In this document: positions 23,301-36,074 of the stretch, piece by piece
Position numbering within the stretch: position 1 is the stretch's first letter
Layout of the letters: every line of letters begins with the position of its first letter
Assembly: GCA_017311185.1 (NCBI GenBank)
Contig: JAESUZ010003088.1
Span: 682,001-746,000 of the forward strand
Direction of reading: 5' to 3'
Length of the DNA stretch: 64,000 nucleotides
Source of the DNA: Proteles cristata cristata
Lineage: Eukaryota > Chordata > Mammalia > Carnivora > Hyaenidae
The notes under the pieces: generated by a model
The model's input: only the letters and a program-made list of their open reading frames with translations
Database searches by the model: none
Told to the model about the DNA's origin: nothing
Program-made: the position numbers and the translations under genes

Positions 23301-24019
23301 GAGGTCCGCCCTTTCATCAAAATTAACATGGTTGCATTCATCCACTGTTTTTGTTTTGTACATTTTGAGCAATACAGAACTTTCTAAATCCTTTCCCCAG
23401 GACACTTGTTGAAGACATTGCCTATACTTCCTTCTTCACCTGCTCCAAACACTTCCTCACCTTCACCACAAATCATCAAGCTGTACCCCCGGTGGTACAA
23501 ACTTCTCTTCTTGATTTGCTCTAGGTAGCATCAGCCTTCTTCCCAACACACAAAATTAGCAAATGATGCTGCTGCATGCAGAGTAGAACAGGATCATATC
23601 ATTTCTTTCATCCTATGTATTATACCACCTTTAGTGTAAATTAAGTTTCAAATGACTTTTTTTTTTTTTGAAGCCGTATCATGTTATAATTTCTTGGCAA
23701 TTAAAATCACTACAGTCAAATTGCATAACTTCTGTTTTCTAGAATCTAAGTTTTGTACCCAAACTAGAGCATTACATTTACTTTTATTAGTTTTCACTCA
23801 TTAGGTTTGACCTAATCTTTCCCAGAGACTCACACCAAACTATGCAATCAAGGCAGAGTGGGAGCCTGGAAAAGACAGCCAAATGAAGTGATGGTGCAGA
23901 TTGAGACGCTATATAAAAATAAGCAGCTTGTAAAGAAACCTATCAATAGGCAATCTGAGAGAGGGAGGAAATGAAAGGAGGAAGAAAATTCTTCCTGAGA
24001 CTTTAGAATAAAAAACCTA
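20311..24019. other. Unique AT-rich sequence, 3.7 kb, no gene seen
   Basis: Short frames (20866-21087, 22484-22729, 22730-23038, 23135-23387) are isolated, overlap on both strands and show no domain. No RNA gene or named repeat recognised. Confidence 0.4.
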
Positions 24020-24152
24020 GGGAGCGGCTGGGTGGCTCAGTTGGTTAAGCGTCCAACTTCAGCTCAGGTCATGATCTCATGGTTTGTGGGTTCAGGCCCC
24101 GCATCAGGCTCTGGGCTGACAGCTAGCTCAGATCCTGGAGCCTGCTTAGAGT
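24020..24152 (+). mobile_element. SINEC, 3'-truncated
   Basis: The tRNA-like head and middle (GGGTGGCTCAGTTGGTTAAG through GAGCCTGCTTAGAG) are present, but the CT-rich region and A tail are missing. This is unusual, since L1-mediated loss is at the 5' end. A later deletion is the simplest reading. Confidence 0.88.
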
Positions 24153-24594
24153 AGAAAATGTGTGTTCCTTTAGTTATAGCAGAAAATATATATTATAATA
24201 TGAGGTGCTACAGTTTAATTAACTGTGTGTTAATTATTGTATAAATCTAATACAAACTTATATCTTGGCCCTCATAATAAAGGGATATTTATAAGCCAGC
24301 AGCCCAATTATCAAATATAAAATCAGAATATTTAGCCACACAGTTTGTTATTTCTATCTGTTGAATAGAAAATACCCCAGGGAAGGTACGTTACATTATG
24401 TCGCATTTAGATAACATTGTTCATATGCAAATATAGGCCTTCATGTATATTTAGTAACAATAAAGCAAAATAGCATGACAATTTTGTAAACAAAGGAATG
24501 CAAGTATTCTATTTATGTGAGAGGTAGGACAAGGTGGGTGTGAGCCCAGTTATTTTTCTAAAAAACCCAGAAATTTTTATTTAAAAACCATTTC
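24153..24594. other. Unique AT-rich sequence
   Basis: Nothing identified. Confidence 0.4.
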
Positions 24595-25290
24595 TTGTGC
24601 AACACACCCCACAGGATGTACCAGGCATTGTTCTAGTCCCCATGCAGATGGAATAGGTGGTGACTTCTCAGAGGAGAGACACAGAAAAATCAGTTAACTG
24701 GCGTTGAAAGTTAGAGGGAATCAAATAAATCAGGGAATTTGGACCAAGAAAGCCAGGTGCACAGGATGTTTGGTTGTTAAACAGAGTCATAAAGCAGAGG
24801 AGAGAAGAAATATTTGGGTACTATCTGAAATATGTGATAGAGTGAGTCAAGCAAATATTGGGAGAATAGCATTCCAAGGATAATGAGAAACCAATACAAA
24901 GGCTGGAGTGTTCCTGGGGTGTTCACAGAACTTCAAGAAAGCAATTGTGTATAGAACATGATGAACAAGAGAGAAAATACAGGGAGGTCAGAAACACGAT
25001 GGTGGTCCCTCCCAATCATAGGGCTTTGTAGGTCTTTGAAAGGACTTTGGATTCCACTTTGAGTGAAGCGAGAAGGCACTGAAGGGTTTTGACAGAAGTC
25101 ATATAATTTGACTTACATTTTAAGGAGGTTACTCTAGCTGCTCTCTTGAGCTTAGATTGTAGAGGATGGGGGCCTCTACAATGGGGGTAGAGGATGGGGA
25201 ATAGAACAAGCAAGAACAATAAGAATGAGATTGCAAAAATCCATGTAAGTGTAGTGGTATCCTAAAACAACGTTACAGCAATAGAACTTG
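24595..25290 (+). mobile_element. Ancient interspersed repeat, family not named
   Basis: Contains 'GGGCTTTGTAGGTCTTTGAA', then a 'GGACTTTGGATTCCACTTTG' segment, then 'GGAGGTTACTCTAGCTGCT' and 'GATTGTAGAGGATGGGGGC'. This matches a widespread mammalian repeat by phrase order. Fragments with the same flavour occur at 46190, 52220 and 58470. I cannot assign a family without a search. Confidence 0.45.
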
Positions 25291-25999
25291 GGAGGAGTTG
25301 ATAAAATTCTGAAGCTACTTACAAAGCAAAACATATATTAATACAAATTGTGTTGGAAAGCTTTTCAGAAAGAGAGGAAAATCCATGCATCTCTTTATTT
25401 CCTTAATCCTATTCCAGGTTAGATCCAAAGAAATCAATATATGAAATAGTAAGAACTCCAAAAATATTACAGTCAGAAATTCAGCTGTAATTTTTGTACC
25501 AGTAAAGCAAATCTTTGATCAAACTAACAGAAAAAAGTTTGTCTCTATTCTTGTTATATGCATTATTTATAATATGCTAAATACCATACTGGTGTTATAA
25601 TTGTGTGATGGGTTAAACTAAACCAACCCTCAAATCTCAAGTATCATAAAAAGAAAGAGAGAAAGCAACATCATGCTTAGAAAATTGCATACATGATTCT
25701 TAAATGTAAAATTTCGGAGTCTTGTTCTTCCAGGGGAATCATAAGGCTCAAAAACAAGCCCTGCCTTTAAAAAAAAAAAAAATCTCTGCTTGTTTTTGGT
25801 GTAATAAAACATGTCTATGGGACGTAGGGAAATACTACTGCTTTTGCTGACATGCTGACTGATATGATAAGCTTTATTTATAGGCTAAAATTAAGAAAAA
25901 AGAAAGAAGAAGTAAATTGAAAACAATGAAATCAAGTTCTGTTTTCCTACATGTTATAAACAGATAGCCTCTGATTGACAGCCTTCTCCAATGGCTCCC
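25291..25999. other. Unique AT-rich sequence
   Basis: Nothing identified. Confidence 0.4.
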
Positions 26000-26450
26000 A
26001 ATGATCCTCCGCTACTTGGTAGCATGCACAATCTTGTGTAATCCCCTCACATTTTGAGTGTGAGCTGGCCCTAATGACCTCCTTATGATAAATGGAATAT
26101 GCTAAAAGTGTTGGAATCATACTTAGGTTACTAGGTTACAAAAGACCAGTGTAAGAAGATATATGGCAGAGCCTACATCAGAAGAACTGAAATAGGCATC
26201 TATTTCAGCTCATGAAAAACTGAGTCCTCAGACCAACAGCCATGAAAGAAGAACCACAAACCCTCCAATGACCAGTGACTAAGATCTTTCAAAGAAAAGC
26301 CTTGAGATGATTATATCCTTATGACATTTCCAGAATCAGAGGACTCAGCTCAAAACCGTGTGTGAAATAACCATGGGGTAATGAATGTGTATGCTTTCAG
26401 ATGCTAAGTTTTAAGCTGCTGTTATGCAATGATAGACGACAAACACACAC
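26000..26450 (+). mobile_element. MaLR-type (MLT1-like) LTR remnant
   Basis: Ends with 'GCTAAGTTTTAAGCTGCTGT' and 'GCAATGATAGACGAC', and the middle has 'GGTTACAAAAGACCAG' and 'CTCAGACCAACAGCCATG', the phrase order of MLT1-like LTRs. Solo, diverged, no internal retroviral genes. Confidence 0.5.
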
Positions 26451-27044
26451 TTACTTTAGTTCATGAGTGTATTTAGAACTGTCAACACAATAATGAATAT
26501 GTATTTTTAAGTAGGTTGCCTATTAATTTAGTGGTCTACTTATTTCTACTTAATTCCTGGTCTTAGATGCTATTCTTAAGAGATAATGGTCAACGACAAA
26601 GCAGCAAAACAGGCTTTTGAGAATAATAAACCCAAGTACATCAAGTTGAGGTAATGGTTCAACCCTAATGAGAACAAACTCAATGGCTGAAATGTAAGTC
26701 ACTGCTTTCCATTTTACTTAATACTTGTAACTCTGTAATAAGTATGGCAGCAAGTATGAGTTTGTTATGATTCTGCACCATTAACATGATTCACAGTCTC
26801 AAGACTCATTAAAGTCAGAGAAATATGTTATACTCCCTTGAATTTGAGGGATGGAAAGAAGTCTTTCTGTTTGATATTCCTTTTCTGCCCCCTGCCCCAT
26901 TTTCAATGTCAATTGCTAAAATTTAATTGGTCATTTGGTTAAATTCTCTTGAAGAGTATCATTCTAAGAGGCTATAACTTTGTTTATGGCAGCTAAAATA
27001 TCTTTTCTGTATTATATCTCAAAGTTAGCCAAGGAATATATCAT
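26451..27044. other. Unique AT-rich sequence
   Basis: Nothing identified. Confidence 0.4.
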
Positions 27045-27055
27045 AAGAGAAATTT

Positions 27056-27285
27056 GGGGTGCCTGGGTGGCTCAGTAGGTTAAGTGTCCAACTTTGGCTC
27101 AGGTCATGATCTCATGGTTTGTGGGTTCGAGCCCTGCATTGGGTTCTGTGCTGACAGCTCAGAGCCTGGAGCCTGTTTTGGACTCTGTGTCCCTCTCTCT
27201 CTCTGACCCTCCCTTGTTCACACTGTCCCTCTCAGAAATAAATAAAACATTAAAAAAAAGTTAAAAAAGAAAAAGAAAAGAAAAA
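27056..27285 (+). mobile_element. SINEC, complete
   Basis: Head GGGGTGCCTGGGTGGCTCAG, B box GGTTCGAGCC, CT-rich region, AATAAATAAAACATT and a mixed A/G tail. Perfect 11-bp target-site duplication AAGAGAAATTT at 27045-27055 and 27286-27296. Confidence 0.95.
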
Positions 27286-27296
27286 AAGAGAAATTT

Positions 27297-29509
27297 AATG
27301 TAAATATTGAGTAATTGAGTAAACACATTAATAACATACTCTATGGGAAGCCTGGCCAATCCCCAATTATACCCGATGGCACCATTATAACAATGAATCT
27401 AAGGATTTGCTTTCTAAACTCAATGAAATATTCTTGATTTTTATAGAATTCTCTCAAATAGTAAGTTCTTATATTAGTTTAAAATATAATGCTATTCTCA
27501 ATGCAACTAGCCAGCACCCACTAACAGTGGAAAATGAGAGAACTAACCAGTTACTTCCCATGCTTGTTTTTCAATGTGTTTCATAAACATTCATTCAGTT
27601 GAGCTTCATTCTTCAACATGAGCCCTTCTAGCTACAATTCTCAAAATGTAGAAGCCTTTTTGCTACAGATCATAGATTATTTAGAAACCTGCTATGGCCA
27701 GTTGTTAGTAGTGTGATCTTAGAGGAGTTAACTGATACTTCTGAACTTTAATTTTCTTATCTCTAAAAAGAAGGTCATAAACTGTAGCACATATGGTTTA
27801 ATTTTTTTCATAATCATGCCAGATAAGAAAAATAAGATTTAAACTGAAAACCATGAAAGTATTAGTGATATATATTGTGTCACACTACAGTGTAGTAAGA
27901 AAGGAGATGTGAATATTTTCTCTGTATTGAACTTATATGCCCTTCATTTGAAAAAAAATTAAAAAGAGATGATTATAATCAGGTTGCATTAGAGTTAGTA
28001 GTAAAATAATGATCATGAAACTTATCTTCTGCTCATATGTTTGTTATTAGAACACAACTTAAATAAAACTAGCAACATCAAAGAATATAAGTTCATGGCC
28101 CCTAGAAATGAAGAGTTTAACAGTAAGTGGTCCAAATAAGTTGAAATAAAATAGCATCTTGTGTTCCTTGTATTTGTGCCTTTAAGTTCAATCTCAAAAG
28201 AAATCACTTGAAATAGAAATAGTTGCAGTTTTCTCATGTTGCTCACTAAACCCTGAGCCCTGGGTTTGGTCTTGCCGTATACCCTAGGGAGAAGTTTTCT
28301 CTGCATTTTATCACCCTTTCACTGGAGATAAAAAGATCAGGCAAGAATATTCAAAACAGTTTTTCTTGAGTGAATAGGGAAGAGAAACCTCTGAGATTCT
28401 TGTATGCTGCTTTTTAAACCACTAAGAATAGGTATACATGATTAAAGATAGAATTTGCTTAAGAATAGTAGCTAAGCAAAAATGACTTCAATATGAATGA
28501 ATCAAGGGTCAGACAGTTTCTAGCACCGTGGGCTCATTGAAAATATTAAACCCATCATTTATTATAGATAGTTCATATACACCAGGGCCTTCCAGATACC
28601 CACTTAGTCTTCTTAATAATATTTTCTAAACAATAGTTTCCTTTATGATATCAATAAAAAGCCCATAAAAAAGAGACATCTTAGGTAAGAATTTTTGCCT
28701 TCAAATATTTAGATAGTTTTTTAAAAATATATATACATACAAGAAACTTATTGTTACAGCTGCCACAGTCAAGGCATTTCTATCTCACTCTCTCCTATGA
28801 AATCTACCCAAACTACAAAATGCATGAAGCTCAAGTTGGAATTTTCTATCTTCAATGAAAGCATGAAAAGCCAAATCAGCTTCAAACCCGAATCTATAAA
28901 TAAGCTGCCAGGAACAGTGATACCGGAACAAACTTGTGGCATGATGCCTAGACTCTATCCTTGTGTGTCTGTGTCTGTATCTATATCTGCATTTGCATCT
29001 CTTTATGTTAATCTACATGAGGCCAGCTAGCACAGATCTAAAATGTCTAGGACTCAACCAGTTGGTGATCAATTACTGATTTGAGGTAATAAGCTTAAGG
29101 AGCTTCATGGGAACTATGTGGGCCTTATTCCACACGGCAGAGAGTCAAAGAGCAAGGACAAACAAGGAACTGACAAATATTCACAAGAACAAGCCTATAA
29201 GTGGGAGGGAGTGAAGGGGACAATCTGTCACAACAGCCAATTGTGGTCCACTAAACAGACTTGTAAAAATACAAGACTATCAAAAAGAAAAGTTGGGAGG
29301 AAATGACTCAGTCTGGCCTAAGCTTACTTCCTTTTTACCCCAAATATTCAGAGCACTGAGTGGATGATGGTGTAGACATGTGCTCAGCATAGAGAAGATG
29401 CCTCATAGATACCTCAGCATAGGTAAGAAAGTGTTCTGAGAAATATTTCTGTCCCATCTTATTTTTCAACAAAGAGCTGATGCTGACAGAAGAGACTTCA
29501 TTTAAAAAC
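27297..29509. other. Mostly unique sequence with a MIR fragment
   Basis: No gene recognised. Frames at 28022-28306 (minus), 28797-29030 and 29118-29306 (plus) have no domain. Contains the MIR-like fragment at 27685-27790. Confidence 0.4.
27685..27790 (+). mobile_element. MIR fragment
   Basis: 'GTTAGTAGTGTGATCTTAGA', then 'CTGAACTTTAATTTTCTTAT' and 'CTCTAAAAAG' match the MIR core in order. Confidence 0.6.
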
Positions 29510-29521
29510 GAATCAAAATCA

Positions 29522-29738
29522 TAGGGTGCCTGACTGGCTTAGTTGGTTAAGTATCCATCTTCAGCTTAGGTCATGATCCGCACAGTTCAGGAATTTGAGC
29601 ACCACATGATGGCTCAGAGCCTGGAGCCTGCTTCAGATTCTGTGTGTGTGTCTCTCTCTCTCTCTCTCCTACTCCTCCACTTGTAATCTGTTTCTCTCTC
29701 TCTCTCAAAAATGAGTTTAAAAAAATTTTTAATTTAAT
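29522..29738 (+). mobile_element. SINEC, complete but diverged
   Basis: GGGTGCCTGACTGGCTTAG head, CT-rich region and A/T-rich end. Perfect 12-bp duplication GAATCAAAATCA at 29510-29521 and 29739-29750. Internal B-box region is degraded. Confidence 0.92.
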
Positions 29739-29902
29739 GAATCAAAATCAGAAGGAATCTGTACCCAAACTGGATAAAGATAACATAATATAAAATGCAC
29801 AAAGTAAAGGAATAAATGGAGAGCAAACAAAAATAGCTATTAGAATTTAAATGAGAAAATTTTAAAAATCATTCCATGTAAATACTTTCAAAGAAAAATT
29901 TT

Positions 29903-30098
29903 TAAGTTTGTGTATTCATTTTGAAAGAAAGAGAAAGCAAATGTGGGAGAGGGCAGAAAAAGGGATAGACAGAAAGAATCCCAGCAGGCTCTGCACTGTC
30001 AGCACAGAGACCAATGCAGGCCCTAACTCACGAACCGTGAGATCATGACTTGAGCCAAAGTAAGATGCTTAACCGACTAAGCCACCCAGGTGCTCCTA
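29903..30098 (-). mobile_element. SINEC, minus strand
   Basis: Reverse-complement SINEC ending '...GACTAAGCCACCCAGGTGCTCC'. Perfect 15-bp duplication TCAAAGAAAAATTTT at 29888-29902 and 30099-30113. Lies 164 bp from, and inverted to, the preceding SINE. Confidence 0.94.
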
Positions 30099-30113
30099 TC
30101 AAAGAAAAATTTT

Positions 30114-31374
30114 AAATTACTGCCTGAAACAAAATATCAAAGAGAAAATAAACTAAAAATTCATATGACCAAAGGAGATAAAAAGTAAGCTAAGGAAGAG
30201 AAACAGAAAAGAATTAAAAAAATAAACATGGAAGTAAATGCCATCTTATAACTGCAAGAATTATAACAGACATAGCTAAGAACATAAGCTTAGAAAAAAG
30301 CATAGATAAAAGATATGAGAAGAGTGAGCCAGGTAAAAGTGGATTCACACTTCCAATAAGAGCAGGGACCTTTCACATGTCTTGACCTTGCATAAGACCC
30401 CTGGGACAGCCCAGGTTCTGAAAAAGTTTCAAAAATAGCTGAGTATGAAATTCCAAACAATACCGCAAGTTAGAAGCTCTAAGTGAAAGGTGGATATGAT
30501 GGGATTAAAGGACGCTACACCCCAAAATTCAATTATATAAAGTTCTTAATTTCCTATAGCTGATATGATTTTCTCCTGTTTCCAAGCTGTTGAGCAATGG
30601 AGAACCTTCAACTTTTACCAGTTTATTTTCTCACTATCTCTTCTGATAGATGAGGATGTTTCTTCCCCCAGCTTTAAACTGTCCCCTTCAGTTAAATGCT
30701 AACCTTTTCATTTCGCTCTTCCTTGAGACGAACATGATGTTCATTCATCTCAAGATGCTGTTTAGCTGTATGACATACCTTGCCATAGACCTTCATTGAG
30801 GTGGAACAGAGGGTCTCGCATTCACACAATGATTGCTTTGCTGCTCTCTGAGCCTTGGTTGTTCTCTTCAGTGACAGTAGTCCTGTCTTTTTGTTTAAAT
30901 TATCCCCTAAAGCAGGGATGGCACACACAGCCTAAGTGTGACACGGCCAAAGTTGTGGCCAACACCAATTTTAGACTTAGGAGCGAGGGCTTCAGCTTTT
31001 GAGTCCTACAATTGTACAAGTTCCACTCTAGCCTTATTCTAATTGGGCCTTTCCCCTGGAGTGAGGACTCCTCTGAGCCAACTGAGAATGACAACCTGGA
31101 GTACATGAGCTCATCTTCTATAACACAGACCAAACACATAGGATCCAGATATTTCCTGTCCAATTGGGTCCTGAGCCCATTTCCAAGCTAGGCATGGGGC
31201 CTGTTCTCCTGGTCTAATCTTCTAAGAGCAGCCTATACCACTTGTGTATGCACCTGAGACATATAGACTTCAAAGTGACCCTATGATCAATGTCTCCTGA
31301 TGTTCTCAATCTGTGTAATTCTCCATATTCTTCTCTTGAGTGTAAACAGAACCTTTCAGTACTTCTAACAATCA
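30114..31374. other. Unique sequence, one weak candidate exon on the minus strand
   Basis: Higher complexity than its surroundings. On the minus strand 30692-30928 is open for 78 codons with Lys/Glu/Cys-rich, non-repetitive composition. The spliced unit 30782-30910 would have AG and GTATGT at its edges. No family recognised; see findings. Confidence 0.35.
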
Positions 31375-31384
31375 GAATATGATA

Positions 31385-31590
31385 GGGGAGCCTGAGTGGC
31401 TCAGTCGGTTGAGTGTGTGATTTCAGCTTAGGTCATGATCTAATGGTTAGTGAGTTTGAGCCTCTCACTGGGCTTGCTGCTGTCAGTGCAGCACAGAGAC
31501 TGCCTCAGATCTTCTGTCTCCCTTTTTCTCTTCCCCTCCCACTTGGACTCGCTTTCTCTCTCAAAAATAAATAAACATTGGGAAAAAAAA
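31385..31590 (+). mobile_element. SINEC, complete, diverged
   Basis: Starts GGGGAGCCTGAGTGGCTCAG and ends with AAAAATAAATAAACATT plus an A tail. Weak flanking duplication (GAATATGATA before, ACAATATGAC after). The middle (TGCTGCTGTCAGTGCAGC) differs from the other copies. Confidence 0.9.
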
Positions 31591-31839
31591 ACAATATGAC
31601 AAAGGTATGGGATATCACTCCAGTGATTACATGTTATACGGCAAAAGCAATACTATGTTATATTGTACATGTTTATATGTAATACATGATTATGTTATAG
31701 AAGACTTGGTCTCAGTAGGTGATTCATTATAAAGTCTTAATCTCCTGTTGCCTTTGAAAAAGCAAACCATAAATCCTATCCATTTAAGGAGATAAATTTT
31801 GCTAATATGCTAAGGGAAGATGTAATCAGATCCTTCCCC
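31591..31839. other. Unique AT-rich sequence
   Basis: Nothing identified. Confidence 0.4.
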
Positions 31840-32010
31840 AGTTAAGCCTTCATCTGAGAGTGTTGTTAGGCTGACACCTTAACTGCTACCTTGGATGATC
31901 TGTAGAGAAAAGTCAGTTAAGCTGTGCCTTGAGCCCTAATCCACAGAAACTATAAGATGGTAAGTATGGGTGTTTTGAGCTACTAAGCTTGTGCTGCATA
32001 GAAAACTAAT
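31840..32010 (+). mobile_element. Possible MaLR-type LTR 3' end
   Basis: 'GAAACTATAAGATGGTAAGT', 'TTTTGAGCTACTAAGCTTGT' and 'CATAGAAAACTAAT' resemble the 3' end shared with the elements at 26000, 56630 and 58760. Weak. Confidence 0.4.
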
Positions 32011-35000
32011 CTTGTATCCAATGTGTAGGGGTGGCCCTAAGGATGGCTTTCAGGGAAGGTAGTTAGGAAGACTGAATGTTGTTTGAGTAAGTGGACTGGG
32101 TGTCCTCAAGCATTATAGGAGGCCTGCGCAGAAGGTGAAGGAGGCAAGATGATGGGCAGGAGAGAGTAGGGAGGGGGGCATGCTGGGCTGGCTTCTCCCA
32201 CATGGCTTAGGTTTGATATAGAACTTCAAGGAGTGATACAACTATAAATCTAAACATGGCCATCTTGGCTTTGATGGAGGTAGGACAGCAGAACACATTT
32301 CATCTAATGATATTTTAACATTAATTATAGCTTTTAAATATGGAGGCTGTGATATGTGGGTCTCCATTTGTATTTGTGTCCTGGGCTAGACACCCCTGCT
32401 AACTCAGCCCTATTTTGGGAAAGGAAGGCTTAGGCCCCTGAGATCCAGTTGTAATATCTTTAGATTCCCAGCTGCCCAGGTGCTGTTGGCCAAAATCATT
32501 CCAAACAACACAGAGACCCAGCCAATCCCCTTGCCCATATACCCTTGCTTGATAGTATCATATCCTGAAGATCAGGTAGCAATTTCTGAGTATTTTCAAC
32601 ATCTGGAGGGAGATACAAAAATTAGATAAAGATTTTTTTCTCTCTTTTTAACCAGGAATAATTAATATTTTACTGTCATATTTATTTCACAAATTGGTAT
32701 AGGAAATAGGAAGAGACAGGTTTTCTGCAGTATAGTGTCTTCCAAGGGCCTTCAAAAGTATACTAGGCAAGAGTCCTCCTTTGTTTTAGGTTTTCTCATC
32801 AACGAAGCTAACCTGGTTTCTCCCCGTGGTATTTTAGTTCTGAAAAGGGAGGTTAGCACATATATGACATTCCTCCATGCCATTCCTTTTACACATTGTC
32901 TCTGTACAGAAGAGCTTGGCTTTCTGTTCTCTCTAAATGATGTCATGAGTTATTCACACCTATAGTCAAGTAGTATGTCCTTGTTTGATAGGATTGGTTT
33001 TTGAATGGTATATCAGTTATAGGTACTGTTCTATGATCAAAATGTCACCTGTGCAAGAAAGTTGAAAAATGACCTCTTTCTTGTAGCCCCAGGACTGAAA
33101 AGTCCCTCCTATCAACCTTATAGCTAAACTTGGAAGGGATAAGACTAGAAGAATACATGAAAGAGAAGAAAAACTGGCTTACTACCACCTGAATGAAACA
33201 ATAGAGCCAAAATATTTTCCTGTAACTTTAATAGAAACCTCTTTTTTAAAATGCAGGTTTGTATGCTGAGTGTAGTATTGCTAGATGCAATCATTATAAC
33301 TCACAATCTTAGCTAGCATCCCACCAAAATGTTATGATTTTGAAGGTGAACAGAAATATAACTTTAGGGAATACCACATTAGATTGCCAAGGAAACAAAG
33401 ACATCCTGGGATTGTGTGCACAATAGTAACAATAAAACATGTCTAGCTCTTGCAAAAAGAAAAAAATATATATGTCAGAATTAGACTAAGTGGTCTAAAT
33501 GGTAATGAAAGAAACACCTAGCAACAATGAGATTTAACTGAATGTGGGAGGTGAAGAGGGGAGGAATGTCCAAAACTACTGTGGATTGTTCTCTTCTTCC
33601 CCTTTTGTGAATAATGTTAGGCAAGACAATAGGAGAGGAAAATGGAAGAGGCTGAAACACAGGTGAATAGAAGGAGGTCATTTGTAACTACAGCTGAGAA
33701 ATTTGGTTTTGAACACAAACTGTGTTTATTTCAAAGATCACAGAAATCTAGACATGTCTAATGGCTTGTTGAGTTAATGCTGATTTGTATATGGAGTTTG
33801 TTTGTGGGAGGGTCTATACACTCCCCTGGACAGAACTCCTAAGGGGGAAGAGAATCAAGCACAGAGGCTGTGCCCACCCACAAGGCTCAAGATACGTAGG
33901 ACTCTCTGTATTTGCTAATTACCAGAAGAACCCCCAAGTGCTGTTACCAAGTGATTGACTAATTCGGGAGGGAGTTTGGGTGATTGGCAAAGAGAGACTA
34001 TGAGAACCCAAAGAAGAATCAACATTTCTGCAGAGAATACTGTGAGCACAGCTTTGCTATGGCAAGAGCTCCAGAGAACCAGCCATACTGCAGGAGAACC
34101 AAGTTGCGTCAGGGAGCAACCGAGATTCTTAACAGGAAGGTGGGGAGGGAAGTGGAGTGACTTAATTGTGATTAATGGAGGAAATGTCTAAATGCCTCAC
34201 CCAACTTCTCTGGGAGCACAATCAAAGATTGCAGGCTTTAGGTTGACAGAAGCTGAGAATACTTGTTTGTGCAACTGAGAAACCACACAAGGACCCCAAA
34301 AGATATGTAAAAGAGATGTAAAGGTAACCAAAAGCAATGAAAGTCAGGCTGATGCAAAACTCCACACAACAAGGTGCATGAGTCTTAATATGTCCCTACT
34401 TGTACACTCAAGATTAATGTGTCCCAGGAGCATGGGCTAGCAAATCCTACAGACCTTCCATTTGTTAGAATTTTATATATAGCACAACACCATGTGCATA
34501 AAGAGATTGCATATGTATATGTTTGTCTATGCATAAAATATCTCTGGAAAAAGACACAAGTAGCTGATAACATTGGCTGCCTCTGGGGAAACTAAGAGAT
34601 GACTTATGAAGTCATCACTTATGAAGGGGAAGTTGACTTATTTTTAACTTTTTACATGATTATGACTTTTTCAACATTTCTACCATATATATTTCTTATT
34701 CATAAACCCCATGCAATCTAATTATAAATAGAACAAAACAAGTCTTAGTGTTTTTAAAACTCATTTTTCCAGCCAATAAATACTTGAAATATAATGTCAA
34801 TAAATGAGAGCAGCCAATTCTTAGATTTGTAAGTAGTATAGATGTGACTATACAGGTAAATCTATTGTTTCAGAATAGACAATGATGTGATTGTAAAGAT
34901 TCCAAAAGCCTTGTAGGCCAAAACCCATTTTTCCCTTTAGCCTTCAAGAAGCATGATAAAAAAAAAAAATTTGATCTGATTATGAGATAATTTGTTAATG

Positions 35001-35335
35001 TCTTATTTTCTCTTCTTTTACCTGCCAGGGAACTCATATGGACAACGCTAAATGGGAAGTCAGTGACTTCCCATTTCCTTTCACCAATTCTTATATGTAT
35101 CTACCTTTCTGTTTGTACAGCTATTTTACATAGTGGTTTTATTAACAACTTCAAATATGCTTTGGCAGTAGGGACTGCTTAAATTTAAATAATCAAAACA
35201 AAAAGAAATAAAAGTAAATAATCAAAACCAAGTAATATAATGAACTGGACAATCAATACTGAGATGATCTATTCAAAAAGTCTCTGGTAAAATTATATGT
35301 GTTAAACTTTCTGGAGTGCAACATGGCAATGCATA
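32011..35335. other. Unique sequence, 3.3 kb, no gene seen
   Basis: The 32020-32240 and 33780-34270 stretches are richer in G than the surroundings and could be old LTRs, but I could not match them. Frames at 32735-32965 (plus), 33481-33681 (minus), 33955-34191 (plus) and 34385-34573 (minus) have no domain. Confidence 0.4.
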
Positions 35336-35340
35336 TCAAT

Positions 35341-35549
35341 TCTCTTTTTATTTCTCTTACTACTCTTTATATTTGAGAGAGAGAAAGCATGTGCACGTGG
35401 GGGAAAGGCAGAGAGAGAGGGATGGAGGATCCTAAATGCACTCTGTGCTGACAACAGAAAGCCCCACACGGAGACCGAACTCATGAACCATGAGATCATG
35501 ACGTGAGCTGAAGTTAGATGCCCCACGGACTGAGCTATGCAGGTACCAC
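35341..35549 (-). mobile_element. SINEC, minus strand, diverged
   Basis: GA-rich middle, 'CACTCTGTGCTGACAACAG', 'ATGAACCATGAGATCATGAC' and 'ACTGAGCTATGCAGGTACC' mark a reverse-complement SINEC. Flanks share TCAATT, so the duplication is short or eroded. Confidence 0.85.
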
Positions 35550-35847
35550 TCAATTATTTTGTTTAAAAAGTATACGCTCATCTGTAATCCAACTTCATCC
35601 ACCAAAGAAATCTTGCTGTGAAAGGCATTATTGATCAGTCTTTCTGAGCAGGATATATAACAAGTATATCTAGAATGCAGATTCACAGCTGGCTTACCTT
35701 AGAAGCTTGCTTACCTGGGAAGTTATAAATTAGCCTTCAACAATTCTTGAGAGACGCTGAACCAGGCTCAATATTCCTGCAGCATGAGAATAGGAAGCTC
35801 ACACTGAGGCTGTGCAAGGTCCAATCTACCTGGCCTTACATGGTCTT
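35550..35847. other. Unique sequence
   Basis: Nothing identified. Confidence 0.4.
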
Positions 35848-36074
35848 ATGTGGTTCTCAACTGAAGGTACTTCTGCTCCCACTTTGCCTCCAGCAGATTT
35901 GGTAATTTTAGATACATTCTTGGTTATCACAACTGGGGAGGAGGGTAATACTGACAACTTGTTGGATAGAGGTGATGATTGCTACTAAACAACCTGCAAT
36001 ACACAGCAAAACTCCCCACAACAAAGGGTGATCAGTTCCAAAATCTCAGTAGTACCAGATAGAGAAATTCTGGT
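35848..36074 (+). mobile_element. hAT-Charlie MITE (MER20-like)
   Basis: 'TGGTTCTCAACTGAAGG' start, 'TTGGTTATCACAACTGGGGA' middle, 'CCCCACAACAAAGGGTGATC' and an 'AGAGAAATTCTGG' end reproduce the order of a 220-bp mammalian hAT-Charlie element. Name from memory. Confidence 0.65.
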
